Part shown: piece by piece, positions 19,565 to 30,155 of the stretch
Position numbering within the stretch: the first letter of the stretch is position 1
Layout of the letters: each line of letters opens with the position of its first letter
From: Citrobacter sp. JGM124
GTDB taxonomy: Bacteria > Pseudomonadota > Gammaproteobacteria > Enterobacterales > Enterobacteriaceae
Length of the DNA stretch: 64,000 bases
Assembly: GCF_018257795.1 (NCBI RefSeq)
Contig: NZ_JAERJD010000002.1
Span: 186,001 to 250,000 of the forward strand
Direction: 5' to 3'
Notes under the pieces: generated by a model
What the model was told of the DNA's origin: nothing
Seen by the model: the letters and a program-made list of their open reading frames with translations, nothing else
The model's database searches: none
Translations under genes and position numbers: made by a program

Positions 19565-20544
19565 TATTTATGTTCCTCTGAAGATGAAGCTTGTTTACTG
19601 CTAACAATCCGCTGAATGAAATAGCGCGGACGAGCACGCACGTCGTTGTAGATACGACCGATATACTCACCGAGCAGGCCCATACCAACAAACTGCGCAC
19701 CAATAAATGTAAATAACACGGCAAACAACATAAATACGCCATCACCAGACCATTCCGGGCCTAAAGCGAGACGTAATATCACCAGTAATACGGCCAGAGC
19801 AAAACCCGATAATGCAATCACACTACCTACCACGCTTAAGAGGCGTAAAGGTGTTGTCGTCAGGCAAGTTATCAAGTCATACATCAAATTAATAAGACCC
19901 ATGATGCTGTATTTTGAATCACCAAACTGACGCTCAGAATGGTGAACAGGGATCTCTGTCGCCCGGCGGGCAAACGTGTTAGCCAGAATCGGAATAAAAG
20001 TACTGCGCTCATGACAGTTGAGCATGGCATCAATAATGTGGCGGCGGTAAGCACGTAGCATACATCCGTAATCCCCCATTGCTTTGCCTGTGGTGCGCTG
20101 AATTAAATGGTTGATCATTTTTGAAGCACGTTTACGGAACCAGCTATCCTGTCGATTTTGGCGCACAGTCCCGACAACGTCGTAGCCTTCATCTGCGGTT
20201 TCAACCAGACGAGGGATCTCTTCTGGTGGGTTCTGTAAATCAGCATCGAGAGTAACAATCAAATCACCCGAAACATGGCTGAAACCTGCCATAATCGCTG
20301 AATGTTGCCCATAGTTACGATTAAGCAGTACCGCAACCACATGACTCCCTGGCACGCCGGCAGCTTCGGTTAATATGGCAGCGGAGTTATCACTACTGCC
20401 ATCATCAACCAGCAAAATTTCGTAGTCACGATTGAGTTGCTGGCAAGCTTCGGTGGTACGGCGAATAAGCTCAGGTAAACTCTCTTGCTCATTGTAAACC
20501 GGTATCACAACAGAAACTTTTTTGATTGGATCCGTGGTTATCAT
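19564..20544 (-). CDS. arnC: Undecaprenyl-phosphate Ara4FN transferase ArnC
   Basis: ArnC attaches formylated aminoarabinose to undecaprenyl phosphate on the cytoplasmic face. It is a 326-residue GT2 family enzyme: [18 protein letters not shown] at the start, the substrate-binding VDDGSSD and the catalytic-region [13 protein letters not shown]. Two C-terminal membrane helices anchor it (about 235-260 and 270-295). It shares its last base with the arnA start and begins one base after arnB ends. Confidence 0.96.
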   Translation of the reverse strand: MITTDPIKKVSVVIPVYNEQESLPELIRRTTEACQQLNRDYEILLVDDGSSDNSAAILTEAAGVPGSHVVAVLLNRNYGQHSAIMAGFSHVSGDLIVTLDADLQNPPEEIPRLVETADEGYDVVGTVRQNRQDSWFRKRASKMINHLIQRTTGKAMGDYGCMLRAYRRHIIDAMLNCHERSTFIPILANTFARRATEIPVHHSERQFGDSKYSIMGLINLMYDLITCLTTTPLRLLSVVGSVIALSGFALAVLLVILRLALGPEWSGDGVFMLFAVLFTFIGAQFVGMGLLGEYIGRIYNDVRARPRYFIQRIVSSKQASSSEEHK

Positions 20545-20545
20545 C

Positions 20546-21685
20546 TTATTGTCCTACAATTTCACGTAATGCATGAATGACGCGCGTAACGTCGTCGTCA
20601 GTCATGGTTGGAAACAGTGGAATAGAGCAAATACGATCACTGTTCCACTCAGAATTCGGTAACTGGAGCTGCGGATAGCGTTCCCGGTAATACTTCTGTG
20701 TGTGGGCAGCACGGAAATGGTATCCACTGCCAATATTTCGTGCTTTTAACGCTTCCATCAACCCGGTACGGGAGATACCACAACGCGCCTCATCAACACG
20801 GATAATGAACAAATGCCAGGCATGGAGATGTGGCCAGGCAGGAATAGCCAGTGGCTGTAATGGTGTATCCGCCAGTTCACGCAAATACCGTTCAGCTATC
20901 TCTGTGCGTCGGGCATTTAGCCGTGGCAACTTATCTAATTGGACTAACGCAATCGCCGCATTAATATCAGCGAGGTTATATTTAAAACCAGGTGAGACAA
21001 CCTCTGCCTGGGGAGCGCGCCCATGAGTCTGCCTGTCAAAAGCATCAACACCCAGACCATGAAACTTGAGACTACGAATACGGGTGGCAAGTTCAGCATC
21101 ATCGGTAACAATCAGCCCACCTTCCGCACAACTCATATTCTTGATGGCATGGAAGGAGAATATTGCGGTACCACTGCGACCAACATGCTGCCCTTTGTAT
21201 TCCGTTCCCGCTGCATGAGCTGCATCTTCAATGACAGGAATACCGTAGCGTTTACCGATCTCGTGGATAGCATCCATATCCGCCGGGGCACCCGCATAAT
21301 GAACCGGAATAATAGCTTTAGTTCGCGGCGTAATGGCAGCCTCAATCGCTTCAGGTGTCACCATGAGGGTGTCTTTGTCCACATCAATCATGACAGGCTC
21401 GGCACCCAGCAGTACTATCATGTTCAGTGTTGAGACCCAGGTCATTGAAGGCGTGATCACTTCATCACCGGCCTGAATACCGAGTGCCATTAATGTGACA
21501 TGCATACCCCCGGTAGCAGAGCTGACCGCTATCGCATGTTGATTACCGGTAAGTTCGCAAAAGGCTTGCTCAAGAGCCTGGTTCTTCGGGCCGGTAGTTA
21601 TCCATCCTGATTGCATAACTTCCGTTACGGCTGCAATTTCCTCAGCGCCAAATGCAGGACGTGAAAATGGCAGAAAATCATTCAT
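20546..21685 (-). CDS. arnB: UDP-Ara4O aminotransferase ArnB
   Basis: ArnB is a PLP-dependent DegT/DnrJ/EryC1-family aminotransferase that uses glutamate to make UDP-4-amino-4-deoxy-L-arabinose. The 379 residues match the family. The PLP-binding lysine is K182 in [14 protein letters not shown], the same number as in E. coli. The [10 protein letters not shown] motif, which holds the Asp that contacts the pyridine ring, is present. It is the first gene of the seven-gene arn operon, preceded by a 305-base regulatory region. Confidence 0.97.
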   Translation of the reverse strand: MNDFLPFSRPAFGAEEIAAVTEVMQSGWITTGPKNQALEQAFCELTGNQHAIAVSSATGGMHVTLMALGIQAGDEVITPSMTWVSTLNMIVLLGAEPVMIDVDKDTLMVTPEAIEAAITPRTKAIIPVHYAGAPADMDAIHEIGKRYGIPVIEDAAHAAGTEYKGQHVGRSGTAIFSFHAIKNMSCAEGGLIVTDDAELATRIRSLKFHGLGVDAFDRQTHGRAPQAEVVSPGFKYNLADINAAIALVQLDKLPRLNARRTEIAERYLRELADTPLQPLAIPAWPHLHAWHLFIIRVDEARCGISRTGLMEALKARNIGSGYHFRAAHTQKYYRERYPQLQLPNSEWNSDRICSIPLFPTMTDDDVTRVIHALREIVGQ

Positions 21686-21990
21686 TACATGGATTCCTTA
21701 AAATAATCGCTGTATGTCGACAAACAGACCGAATAATGGTTCACACAGACTCAATAGAACGACAACGTTTTATAGAATGTGGGTTTAGATATCTAATTAT
21801 TTTTCTTCACCACGTGAATTTAACAGAAAATGCTTAATTCGACCTTAAGAAAATAACAGTGAGCATAAGAAAAGAGAGGTTAATTATTCAGCAACCTCTT
21901 GCTTTTGCTTGTTATATCATCAGATTCACTCCCTGTTACTGGTACATGAATATGATTATTAGCCCAGTATTCATGCACCCGTCTCACCAT
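21686..21990. promoter_or_regulatory. arn operon promoter region with PmrA-like box
   Basis: This 305-base gap contains no gene. On the plus strand CTTAAT-TCGAC-CTTAAG at 21833-21849 fits the PmrA (BasR) consensus YTTAAK-N5-YTTAAK; read in the operon direction it is CTTAAG-N5-ATTAAG. A possible minus-strand promoter lies closer to arnB: -35 TTAGAT (21796-21791) and -10 TATAAA (21774-21769) with a 16-base spacer. A GGTTTA at 21782-21787 on the plus strand is a single PhoP-like half-site. PmrA/PhoP control of arn is known in Salmonella and Yersinia; for this organism it is inferred. The rlhA stop borders the region. Confidence 0.55.
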
Positions 21991-23955
21991 TTAGCGCAAT
22001 GCTTTACTTGGTAAAGTTTTCATTAAGTCATCAGGCGTAATACTGGCCACCACGCTACCGGGTAGCGGCATTTTCAGAATATGGCTTTTCATCTTACCCA
22101 CCACATGCATTTCACAGGGGCGGCAGTCAAATTTTAACGTCAGTACTTCATCCCCTTGTACCAGCTGCATTGGCGTCGCTTTCCAGCTTTTAATATTGCC
22201 TTTTGCCTGTTTAGGACAGAGGTTGAATGCAAAACGCAGGCAATGTTTGGTGATCATTACCGGCACATCCCCCTTCTCTTCATGAGCCTCATAGGCGGCA
22301 TCAATTAATTGCACACCATAACGCTGATAAAATTCGCGGGCTTTATGGTTATAGACATTAGCCAGAAACGTTAAGTGCGTATGGGGGTAGACGGGGGCGG
22401 GTACAGATACCGCTTTACGACGTCCAGAGACGTAACTCTGTAAACGTGCTGCGTTCAGCGTATCGACCGCATCTCGACGGAGCTGGTTAAGAGCACCGTT
22501 AGGGACAAATAGCGGCTCAGGTAACAGAATATCCACCTGCCGTGAACGGTACAGGGTCTGCCCCAGCTTGCTCAGTCCATCGCGCAGGTTGTTATAAGCC
22601 TGTTGAGGGTTATTGGCGGCAGCAAAAGGGCCGGCTAACCGCTGGGTCACACTAACCCCTTCCTCGCTTGTCAGGGTTAATACCAGCTCCTGGTCTGAAC
22701 CACTCAGGGCCATATCCACCCCCACGCGGCGTTCGCTGGACGTCTTCAGCAACGCTTGTTGCCAGTTATGGTCAAGATTGCGATTGAGGGGGTGCCGTGG
22801 GCGAAGGTTTTTTAGCGCGGCGGGCATCTCATTTGGCCAAATACGGTACTGATTCTTGCCCGTTTTTTCGACTGAATTGGCACGAAAACCAACAATTTCA
22901 CGCTTGATTAGAACATTGAGACCATCACCGTTATTCAGGGTGTCAGTGACGTCCACATCAAGGTAATCCTTGCTGACGCGCAGCACTTCGCCAACGGGCA
23001 GCCCGATAAATTTTGGTGAGTCAAACGCACCAATGTCTATTTTACGCTCATTGACAAAATAGTCAGTACTGCCTCGGTGGAACGTTTTATCCGGTGAAGG
23101 AATAAAATAATGTGACGAGACGCCGGCAGAAGCTCTGCGTAAATTCCCTCGGGACTCCATCTGCTCATCCAGTAACTGGCGATAGTAAGCAGTAATATTT
23201 TTTACATAACTGACGTCTTTATAACGCCCTTCTATTTTAAAAGATCCCACCCCGGCATCAATGAGTGCGCCCAGGTTTGCACTTTGGTCGTTATCTTTCA
23301 TAGATAACAGATGCTTTTCATAAGCAACGACGCGCCCCTGATCATCTTTCAGGGTATAAGGCAAACGACACGCCTGGGAGCAATCACCACGGTTAGCACT
23401 GCGCCCGGTCTGTGCATGGGAAATATTGCACTGCCCGGAATAAGCGACACACAATGCGCCGTGAATAAAGAACTCTATCGTGGCATCAACCTGTTGATGG
23501 ATGCCAGCGATTTGCTGCAGGTTCAATTCACGCGCCAGAACAATCTGCGAGAAACCCACATCGGAAAGGAATTTAGCTTTTTCTACACTGCGAATATCAC
23601 ACTGGGTACTGGCGTGAAGTTCAATCGGCGGAATATCCATTTCCAGTACCCCCATATCCTGCACGATCAGGGCATCAATACCGACCTGGTACAGGTCATG
23701 AATCAGGTGTCTGGCAGGTTCCAGTTCATCGTCATGCAGGATGGTATTCAGGGCAACGAATATTTTCACCCCATAGCGGTGTGCAAAAGGCACCAGTTCA
23801 GCTAAATCTCGTAAGCTGTTACCCGCATTGTGACGAGCGCCAAAACCAGGACCACCAATATACACGGCATCCGCACCATGAAGAATCGCTTCACGGGCGA
23901 TAGACGTGTCACGAGCAGGACTGAGTAATTCAAGTTGATTTGCGTGCAGGCGCAT
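21991..23955 (-). CDS. rlhA: 23S rRNA 5-hydroxycytidine C2501 synthase RlhA (peptidase U32 family)
   Basis: RlhA (formerly YdcP) hydroxylates C2501 of 23S rRNA in the peptidyl transferase centre. The 654-residue protein has the U32 barrel at the N terminus: LLSPARDTSIAREAILHGADAVYIGG, then the cysteine-containing block FIHGALCVAYSGQCNISHAQTGRSANRGDCSQACR, here quoted only by its ends FIHGALC and CSQACR. Further Cys residues near the C terminus (FNLCP, CRPCEMH) complete a likely Fe-S site. In E. coli rlhA also neighbours sutR/ydcN and ydcO. Confidence 0.95.
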   Translation of the reverse strand: MRLHANQLELLSPARDTSIAREAILHGADAVYIGGPGFGARHNAGNSLRDLAELVPFAHRYGVKIFVALNTILHDDELEPARHLIHDLYQVGIDALIVQDMGVLEMDIPPIELHASTQCDIRSVEKAKFLSDVGFSQIVLARELNLQQIAGIHQQVDATIEFFIHGALCVAYSGQCNISHAQTGRSANRGDCSQACRLPYTLKDDQGRVVAYEKHLLSMKDNDQSANLGALIDAGVGSFKIEGRYKDVSYVKNITAYYRQLLDEQMESRGNLRRASAGVSSHYFIPSPDKTFHRGSTDYFVNERKIDIGAFDSPKFIGLPVGEVLRVSKDYLDVDVTDTLNNGDGLNVLIKREIVGFRANSVEKTGKNQYRIWPNEMPAALKNLRPRHPLNRNLDHNWQQALLKTSSERRVGVDMALSGSDQELVLTLTSEEGVSVTQRLAGPFAAANNPQQAYNNLRDGLSKLGQTLYRSRQVDILLPEPLFVPNGALNQLRRDAVDTLNAARLQSYVSGRRKAVSVPAPVYPHTHLTFLANVYNHKAREFYQRYGVQLIDAAYEAHEEKGDVPVMITKHCLRFAFNLCPKQAKGNIKSWKATPMQLVQGDEVLTLKFDCRPCEMHVVGKMKSHILKMPLPGSVVASITPDDLMKTLPSKALR

Positions 23956-24027
23956 ATTTATCGAGTTCTGTAATAATAAACGAAAGGCGACTATTGTAGT
24001 CGTATCCCCCGCACAAAAACAGGGGAT

Positions 24028-24567
24028 TTATAACTCAGGAACAGGATAGTGAATCAATGAATGGAAATGCACCTCTTCCAATTGACGATTACGGTAACTA
24101 TGGGCTTTGTCCCCGGCAAAGCGCCGCCCCTCTCCTGGCTGTAATGTCTGCCATTGATCGTCAATTTTAAGGTCAAGCACCCCACTGATCACTACCACAT
24201 GTTCTACCACCCCCGTATCATGTGCGGATGACTCACTAAGCGCGCCGGGGGCCAGCTTTATCGAAAAATGGTCAAACCTGAGTTCTGCATCAAAAGGAAA
24301 CAGTGGCTCAACCTGCATATCCTGTGATGGCGGGTTATAACGCGGTTTTATCAAGGGTGAAGCCGGGGCAATAAACCGTGAAAACGGGACATTAAAACCT
24401 GTCGCAATTTTCCAGAGTGTTGCCACTGTCGGGCTAGATTCATGACGTTCAATTTGCCCAAGCATTGCTTTAGAGACGCCCGTCCGCTCTGCCGCCTGAG
24501 CCAGACTCATCCCCTTTTCATGGCGAAGATGCTTAAGTGTAATAGCCAGATAGTGTGCCGAATCCAT
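24028..24567 (-). CDS. sutR: XRE-cupin transcriptional regulator SutR (YdcN)
   Basis: The 179-residue regulator has an N-terminal helix-turn-helix (MSLAQAAERTGVSKAMLGQIE, residues about 20-40) and a C-terminal cupin domain (VVEHVVVISGVLDLKI ... LQPGEGRRF). E. coli SutR controls genes of sulfur use. The start at 24567 has AGGAGA 8 bases upstream and matches the family N terminus; the longer frame to 24633 would run into the divergent promoter. It is transcribed divergently from the ydcO-type transporter, as in E. coli, so it probably regulates that gene. Confidence 0.92.
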   Translation of the reverse strand: MDSAHYLAITLKHLRHEKGMSLAQAAERTGVSKAMLGQIERHESSPTVATLWKIATGFNVPFSRFIAPASPLIKPRYNPPSQDMQVEPLFPFDAELRFDHFSIKLAPGALSESSAHDTGVVEHVVVISGVLDLKIDDQWQTLQPGEGRRFAGDKAHSYRNRQLEEVHFHSLIHYPVPEL

Positions 24568-24663
24568 GATGTATTCTCCTTGACTTGCACAGTATAACGC
24601 CTTGTGCGCTATAACGTACAATGATAGAGTCACCGGACGCTATAACGCACAGAGACTGTTTGA

Positions 24664-25836
24664 ATGCGTCTGTCTACCCTTCCATTCCCCGCCATCCTCG
24701 CCGGATTTATTGCCGTTCTGGTCGGTTACGCCAGCAGCGCCGCTATTATCTGGCAGGCTGCCGCGGCTGCCGGAGCCACACCACAACAAATAGCGGGCTG
24801 GCTCACCATGCTAGGGATCGCCATGGGAATAAGTACCCTGGCATTAACGCTCTGGTATCGGGCCCCAATCCTCACGGCCTGGTCAACTCCGGGAGCGGCG
24901 CTACTGGCAACCAGTTTAGCAGGAAGCAATGTGCACCAGGCGGTGGGCATCTTTATTTTTTCATCATTCCTGATCCTTATCTGTGGTGTCAGTGGCTTGT
25001 TTGCACGTCTGATGCGGATTATCCCACACTCTTTGGCCGCAGCGATGCTAGCCGGCATTTTGCTACGATTTGGACTGGATGCATTCGTTTCGTTACAGGG
25101 TCACTTTTTTTTATCATTCAGTATGCTGATAAGCTGGCTATTACTGAAATTACTGGCACCTCGCTATGCCGTGGTTGCAGCCCTGGTGGTCGGGCTGGCG
25201 GTCTGTATGCTTAACGGCGAGTTTTCCCCTGCTGCCGACCCCATCAATATAGTCATGCCCGAATTGACTGCGCCGGAGTTTCATTGGGCTGATTTACTCG
25301 GCATCGGTATCCCTTTCTTTCTGGTTACCATGGCATCTCAGAATGCCCCTGGCATTGCCACGCTCAATGCCTCTGGCTATAACGTTCCTGTATCGCCGCT
25401 GATTGTCGTCACAGCGTTGATTGCCCTGCTCCTTGCCCCCTTCGGGGTGTTCTCTGTTTGTATCGCTGCAATCACTGCCGCGATTTGTCAAAGCCCGGAT
25501 GCCCATAGTGAAAGAAGTAAACGCTGGATAGCTGCCGCCGCCGCTGGGGGCTTTTATCTGTTAGCGGGGCTGTTCGGCGGTTCCATTTCCAGCCTGTTGA
25601 CGGCCCTGCCATTGGCTTTTATTCAAACCCTTGCTGGTTTGGCACTACTTGGCACCATTGCCGGCAGCCTGTACCAGGCATTAAGCCATGTGGAAGAGCG
25701 TGATGCCGCAATTATTACGTTCCTGGTTACTGCTTCAGGTATCACTCTGGCAGGGGTAGGGGCTGCTTTTTGGGGGCTGGTCGCGGGTGGAGCCAGTTAT
25801 ACACTGCTGTCACTGCGTCGGGGAATGTCATCCTGA
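24664..25836 (+). CDS. ydcO: BenE-family inner membrane transporter YdcO
   Basis: The 390-residue protein belongs to the benzoate/H+ symporter (BenE) family, with about 12 hydrophobic segments and the family pattern FPAILAGFIAVLVGYASSAAI at the start. WYRAPILTAWSTPGAALLA and TMASQNAPGIATLNASGY, the latter at about residue 220, are also typical. The substrate in enterobacteria is not established. It diverges from sutR with a 96-base gap and converges on tehB. Confidence 0.92.
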   Translation: MRLSTLPFPAILAGFIAVLVGYASSAAIIWQAAAAAGATPQQIAGWLTMLGIAMGISTLALTLWYRAPILTAWSTPGAALLATSLAGSNVHQAVGIFIFSSFLILICGVSGLFARLMRIIPHSLAAAMLAGILLRFGLDAFVSLQGHFFLSFSMLISWLLLKLLAPRYAVVAALVVGLAVCMLNGEFSPAADPINIVMPELTAPEFHWADLLGIGIPFFLVTMASQNAPGIATLNASGYNVPVSPLIVVTALIALLLAPFGVFSVCIAAITAAICQSPDAHSERSKRWIAAAAAGGFYLLAGLFGGSISSLLTALPLAFIQTLAGLALLGTIAGSLYQALSHVEERDAAIITFLVTASGITLAGVGAAFWGLVAGGASYTLLSLRRGMSS

Positions 25837-25859
25837 ATCTGGATCTTACAGAGTACAAC

Positions 25860-25886
25860 GAGGCCACAGACTCTCCTGTCAGCCTC
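25860..25886. terminator. Possible hairpin between ydcO and tehB
   Basis: GAGGC (25860-25864) pairs with GCCTC (25882-25886), with an inner ACAG/CTGT pairing, between two convergent genes. There is no T tract, so this is a weak terminator candidate. Confidence 0.35.
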
Positions 25887-25901
25887 AGTTACCTTCTGTT
25901 A

Positions 25902-26501
25902 TTAAACCGCTTTACGGGCTAATAACGTCGCAAATCGCAAGGAAATACGGTTGCCCTCACTGTCAACCTTATGTAACTGGCCGACATCCTCATTGTATTT
26001 ACACAATGTCCAGCCGGAATAATAACGGGCCAATTCTGCGGTCTTAAAGGTAAACGGGAATCCTGTCGTGCAGGGATAGTCCGGGGTATCCATGGCGGCC
26101 ACAATCAGATTGTAGCCCCCAGGTTTCGTACAACGCTGCATATTGGCTATAAGCCCTGGAATGGTCGCTGGTTCAAGAAACATCATCACAACGGTGGAGA
26201 GAATAAAGTCATATTCACCATCGAAGGTAAGTCCATTAAGATTGACAACATCCGTGGTGATCCCGCTCAGTCCTTCACTGGCAATAATGCTATTCAGATT
26301 GGCGATACTCATCGGGTTTTTATCCCAGGCCACCACGTTAAAGCCTTGCTGTTGCAAATAGAGGCTATTTCGTCCGTTCCCACAGCCTAAATCAAGCGCA
26401 TTACCGGGGAGAACGGTCCCCAGCGCCGCAATGACTTCGGAGTGCGTGGCGGTCAGGCCATATTTTGCGCTGTAATCTGTCACAGAATGGGTTGTCATCA
26501 T
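25902..26501 (-). CDS. tehB: Tellurite methyltransferase TehB
   Basis: TehB is an S-adenosylmethionine-dependent methyltransferase that volatilises tellurite and selenite in the cytoplasm. The 199-residue product has the SAM-binding motif [14 protein letters not shown] near residue 36 and the TehB-specific stretch [21 protein letters not shown] with small changes (LIANMQRC). It ends [14 protein letters not shown], matching E. coli closely. No tehA lies beside it, unlike E. coli, where tehAB are adjacent. Confidence 0.94.
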   Translation of the reverse strand: MMTTHSVTDYSAKYGLTATHSEVIAALGTVLPGNALDLGCGNGRNSLYLQQQGFNVVAWDKNPMSIANLNSIIASEGLSGITTDVVNLNGLTFDGEYDFILSTVVMMFLEPATIPGLIANMQRCTKPGGYNLIVAAMDTPDYPCTTGFPFTFKTAELARYYSGWTLCKYNEDVGQLHKVDSEGNRISLRFATLLARKAV

Positions 26502-26634
26502 TAGTTTTCTGTCGTGTTATCCATCATAAAAGAAGGGATTCAGTCGTTGAAGAAACCTCACGACACTCCGTGGATGACCACAGGAAAAATCCCTGGACTG
26601 TCAGCACCCATGCTCACCTGGGAGTGGGTTGCTG

Positions 26635-28290
26635 TTAATACATTATGCGATCATCATGATGTTGACGTTGTTCTGCTGGCGGTGGAAAGTACTGATACAG
26701 CCAAGTTTCACTCAATGTCTCATCGTGAGTACGCAAGAACATCCGCATATCTACAGGGTCAGTAGAGTCATTGGTAGGGTACCAGTCGAACAAGATACGA
26801 TAGCCATCAAATGGTTCAACATAGAGTATTTCTACCTGTTTTGCCTCACCATTGGATAACGTAATGACAGGCTCTATCCCTTTCGGGGCGGCCTCTTTTA
26901 AATTCCCACCCACAAAGTCAACAGCAATACGACGGGCCCATTTATCCGGGTAATGTTCACCCGGTGCCCATCCTTCCGGGAAGCCACCCATCCCGGTTCG
27001 GGTTGCATAAACGCGAGCCAGCGCGCTTTCTACTGGTGGGAATGCGCTCCAGTAGAGCCGGTATTTAAAATCAAACTCGTCCCCTGCTTTAGCGGGTTTT
27101 TCTGGTTGCCAGAAGCAGACAATATTGTCCAGCGTTTCACCTGTGGTGGGGATTTCCATCAATCCGATACTACCTTTACCCCATTTGTTGCGCGGTTCAA
27201 CCCACAGGCTTGGACGTTTGTTATACCAACCAATAACGTCCTGATAACTGTTAAAATCACGATCAAGCTGTAATAAACCGAAGCCTTTCGGGTTATCATC
27301 CATAAAGGTATTAAACTGTAGCTTTTGCGGATTATTTAAGGGTCTGGTCACCCATTCACCGTTACCCCGCCACATAGCCAGCCGATCAGAATCATGAATT
27401 TGCGGATGAATCGTATCGCAGACACGACGCTCATTTGTGCCGCAAGCAAACATGCTGGTGATTGGCGAGATACCCAGTTGTTTAACCGCTTTTCGCATAT
27501 ACAAGTGACTGTCCACCTCCATCACGACCTGTTTTTCTTCGCAATGAATCACGAACTTATAAGCCCCTGTGACACTTGGGCTGTCGAGCAAAGCATAGAC
27601 CACAAATGTGGTGTCTGTGGGTTTCGTGGTTTCAAACCAGAAGGCAGTAAAGTCAGGGAACTCTTCCGGTTTACCGGCATAAGTATCAACCGCCAGTCCC
27701 CGTGCAGACAGGCCATATTGATAAGTATCATCAACGGCGCGGAAGTAACTGGCTCCCAGGAATGAGACCACGTCACGGCGTGCAATTTCCGGGGCTTTAA
27801 ATGCCTTGAACCCAGCAAAACCAAGATCAGACTTGCCCTGTAGCTGCTGAGTATCAACACCAGCATCATGGTAGTTAAACAGCTCCGGGCGGAAGTGAAT
27901 TTCCCTCGCCAGATGGGTCGCGGGGTCAACCGAATACATACGAACACGGCGGCGAAACCCCATACCCACATGGAAGAATTGAACATCCAGCTGACGATCG
28001 TTCTGGTTATTCCACAGGGAGTGGCCAGCATCATACTGAATGCTGTTATAGGCCTGAGGTGTCAAATTCGCCAGAGTGTCAGGGAGTGGTCCTGGTGCGC
28101 CACGCCAGGGCTGAGTTGACAAATCATGGGCCATACTTTGTAACACAGTGAAGTCAAATTTGGTCGACTGACCGTCGGCAATATCAACCCCACTGGCAAA
28201 AGCTGCCCGGGAAAACAAAGTGGCCAGTGCCGGGGTGCCGCAAGCGGCTGCAAGCGCCATGGAGGCTTTAAGAAAACGTCTACGATTCAT
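26635..28290 (-). CDS. opgD: Glucans biosynthesis protein D OpgD (MdoD)
   Basis: OpgD is a periplasmic protein, paralogous to OpgG, that shapes the backbone of osmoregulated periplasmic glucans. The 551 residues begin with a twin-arginine signal, [18 protein letters not shown], cleaved after an A-x-A near residue 32. The mature protein has the OpgG/MdoG-family pattern with [17 protein letters not shown] near residue 105 and [21 protein letters not shown] near residue 217. Its transcript faces the same way as ydcJ and tehB. In E. coli opgD lies near ydcJ, so local order is kept. Confidence 0.95.
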   Translation of the reverse strand: MNRRRFLKASMALAAACGTPALATLFSRAAFASGVDIADGQSTKFDFTVLQSMAHDLSTQPWRGAPGPLPDTLANLTPQAYNSIQYDAGHSLWNNQNDRQLDVQFFHVGMGFRRRVRMYSVDPATHLAREIHFRPELFNYHDAGVDTQQLQGKSDLGFAGFKAFKAPEIARRDVVSFLGASYFRAVDDTYQYGLSARGLAVDTYAGKPEEFPDFTAFWFETTKPTDTTFVVYALLDSPSVTGAYKFVIHCEEKQVVMEVDSHLYMRKAVKQLGISPITSMFACGTNERRVCDTIHPQIHDSDRLAMWRGNGEWVTRPLNNPQKLQFNTFMDDNPKGFGLLQLDRDFNSYQDVIGWYNKRPSLWVEPRNKWGKGSIGLMEIPTTGETLDNIVCFWQPEKPAKAGDEFDFKYRLYWSAFPPVESALARVYATRTGMGGFPEGWAPGEHYPDKWARRIAVDFVGGNLKEAAPKGIEPVITLSNGEAKQVEILYVEPFDGYRILFDWYPTNDSTDPVDMRMFLRTHDETLSETWLYQYFPPPAEQRQHHDDRIMY

Positions 28291-28489
28291 GCCTGGAAAC
28301 TTGTCCTCATTTCTGGGAATATACTGCCGGGATAGCGCAGCGCAATACCCAGATTCTGCCCTGTTTCAATGGAACACTCTAGAGAAAAATGACCAGACTT
28401 TTCCCATAAAAAGGGGCCGGCTTTCCGCTCACAAGACATTCACAGAAAAAGCTTCCCGTTAATCTTCCCATTAACACTCTGACGGCCCG

Positions 28490-29863
28490 TTAACTCATCG
28501 TCACTGGATAAGTACATGACGACAACAAACCACACCGGGACTTGCTACGTGCTTCCATTTGCTGATAGAGCATAAACGGATTGGCCGGTACAGCACCAAG
28601 GGCCTGTTCAAAGGCAGCCTGGTTCCCTGCCCCCTGTTGATGCGTGATATTTTCCCCGCCGAGGTTGGACTGAAAAATACCCGCAGCACTCACAGGCAGG
28701 AAGTCTTCATAAATAATGGGCTGCGTCTGTAACCAGCCCCGTTCGATCAATATTTCAGGATCATCTGCCGGGGTTATCTCCTGACGATGGCGTTCCCCCG
28801 CCAGGGTAAGACGATAGTGAAAATAGGCCAGCCCCTGACGCCGCAATACAGTTTCGCTGTCCGGAAAGCGGCTGAATGCCTGACATAACTGCTGCTGATG
28901 CTGGAAATTATCGGCTCCCAGCCCGGCTTCACACAGTAGTTCGTCATAAAGCGCCCGGCCCTTGGGGGTCAAAGCAATACCACGCTGTTCAATTTCACCA
29001 AAACGGGCCGTGTGGGTACCTTGTTGCTGATCGGTGAAGAACACCGGTTCCATAAGTGCCTTGAAACTCGTCTGGCGTAATAAAACCGGCACCTCACGAC
29101 GAGGAGGACCTTCAATAATGGCTTTGGGATGCATTCCATACTCCAGCATTAAGGATTGTGCTCTGTCGATATCCAGAGTTCGTGGCGTAAGATGATTAAT
29201 ATGGCAGCCCGGGAAACAGACCACATCCGCAATTAGCCGGTGTTCATTATGCAGGGCCAGATAGGTTGATTTGTCCACTATGGCCTGTTGGTGCCAGCGG
29301 AACGTCTCCAGAACCTCAGGGATAAACTGGTTGACCAAAGAAAGGGTAAAACCGCCTTGCTGATCATAGAGATCCAGCAATGCCCGACAGCGAGGAGTGA
29401 AGATATCCCGCGTGTTGAGAATGTCAGCCGCTTTGTTACGCAATGTTTCATTCCCGATCAACTCCAGTCGCAATAACGAGGTAAAGATACGGAATGGATT
29501 TCGCCCTAAGGCACTTTCCTCTATGGGGCGAAATGCCGTCGAGTGTACAGGTATGCCTGCTTGAGATAAGTCATAGTACCCCACCGGATACATTCCCATT
29601 ATTTGGAAAATACGCCTTAAGGTGGCCAACTCTTCTCCTTTACCCACCCGAATGGCTCCGTGGCGTTCAACATTGAGTCTGGATAATTGATCGTTATTCT
29701 CAAGGTTCTGGTAAAGATCATGATGACACTCCAGTACAGCAAGATTCACATCAGCGACCAAGTCCAGCAGTTCACCATACTGTGGAACTTCAGTCTGATA
29801 CAGGCTCGACATGGCCTGTGAAAATCTTTCTCTGATGTCATCGGCTGAGATAATATTCGGCAT
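28490..29863 (-). CDS. ydcJ: VOC-family 2-oxoadipate dioxygenase/decarboxylase homologue YdcJ (HglS type)
   Basis: The 457-residue protein is YdcJ. Its Pseudomonas relative HglS is an Fe(II)-dependent enzyme that turns 2-oxoadipate into 2-hydroxyglutarate in lysine breakdown; whether the enterobacterial protein does the same is inference. Metal-ligand motifs of the family are present: ERHGAIR near residue 68, CHINHLTPRTLDID near residue 223 and ARFGEIEQRG near residue 290. The ATG at 29863 is preferred to a GTG nine bases upstream because MPNIISADDIRERFSQAM aligns with the E. coli N terminus. It diverges from ydcI, as in E. coli. Confidence 0.93.
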   Translation of the reverse strand: MPNIISADDIRERFSQAMSSLYQTEVPQYGELLDLVADVNLAVLECHHDLYQNLENNDQLSRLNVERHGAIRVGKGEELATLRRIFQIMGMYPVGYYDLSQAGIPVHSTAFRPIEESALGRNPFRIFTSLLRLELIGNETLRNKAADILNTRDIFTPRCRALLDLYDQQGGFTLSLVNQFIPEVLETFRWHQQAIVDKSTYLALHNEHRLIADVVCFPGCHINHLTPRTLDIDRAQSLMLEYGMHPKAIIEGPPRREVPVLLRQTSFKALMEPVFFTDQQQGTHTARFGEIEQRGIALTPKGRALYDELLCEAGLGADNFQHQQQLCQAFSRFPDSETVLRRQGLAYFHYRLTLAGERHRQEITPADDPEILIERGWLQTQPIIYEDFLPVSAAGIFQSNLGGENITHQQGAGNQAAFEQALGAVPANPFMLYQQMEARSKSRCGLLSSCTYPVTMS

Positions 29864-30113
29864 AATCGTCACTCTCTAATGCGTTCTGCTGAAAGCCTAG
29901 TGCCTGGCCTGGATTAATGTGAGAAGAATGTTCGTTTTGTGATCCCACGTGAACACAAAATTCTGGCATGTTGACATCCCAGTGGAGATGAATGCCGGAC
30001 ATCGTTAGTCCATTCCTCTCCGCTCACGGAATTTTGCCTGTTCCGCGCGGCTGATGTTGTGATCTGTCGGTAAATGTTAATTTAATTTTGCAATCAGGTT
30101 ATCAAATTCAAAC

Positions 30114-30145
30114 AATAGCCCTTGTCCAGTAGAGGGCTATTTTTT
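30114..30145 (+). terminator. Intrinsic terminator directly upstream of ydcI
   Basis: AATAGCCCT (30114-30122) and AGGGCTATT (30133-30141) form a perfect 9-bp stem with a 10-nt loop followed by TTTT. It ends 10 bases before the ydcI ATG. The 250 bases on its left (29864-30113) hold no gene other than the ydcJ and ydcI promoters, so it may terminate a short transcript or act as an attenuator for ydcI. Confidence 0.75.
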
Positions 30146-30155
30146 AACATTCCGT

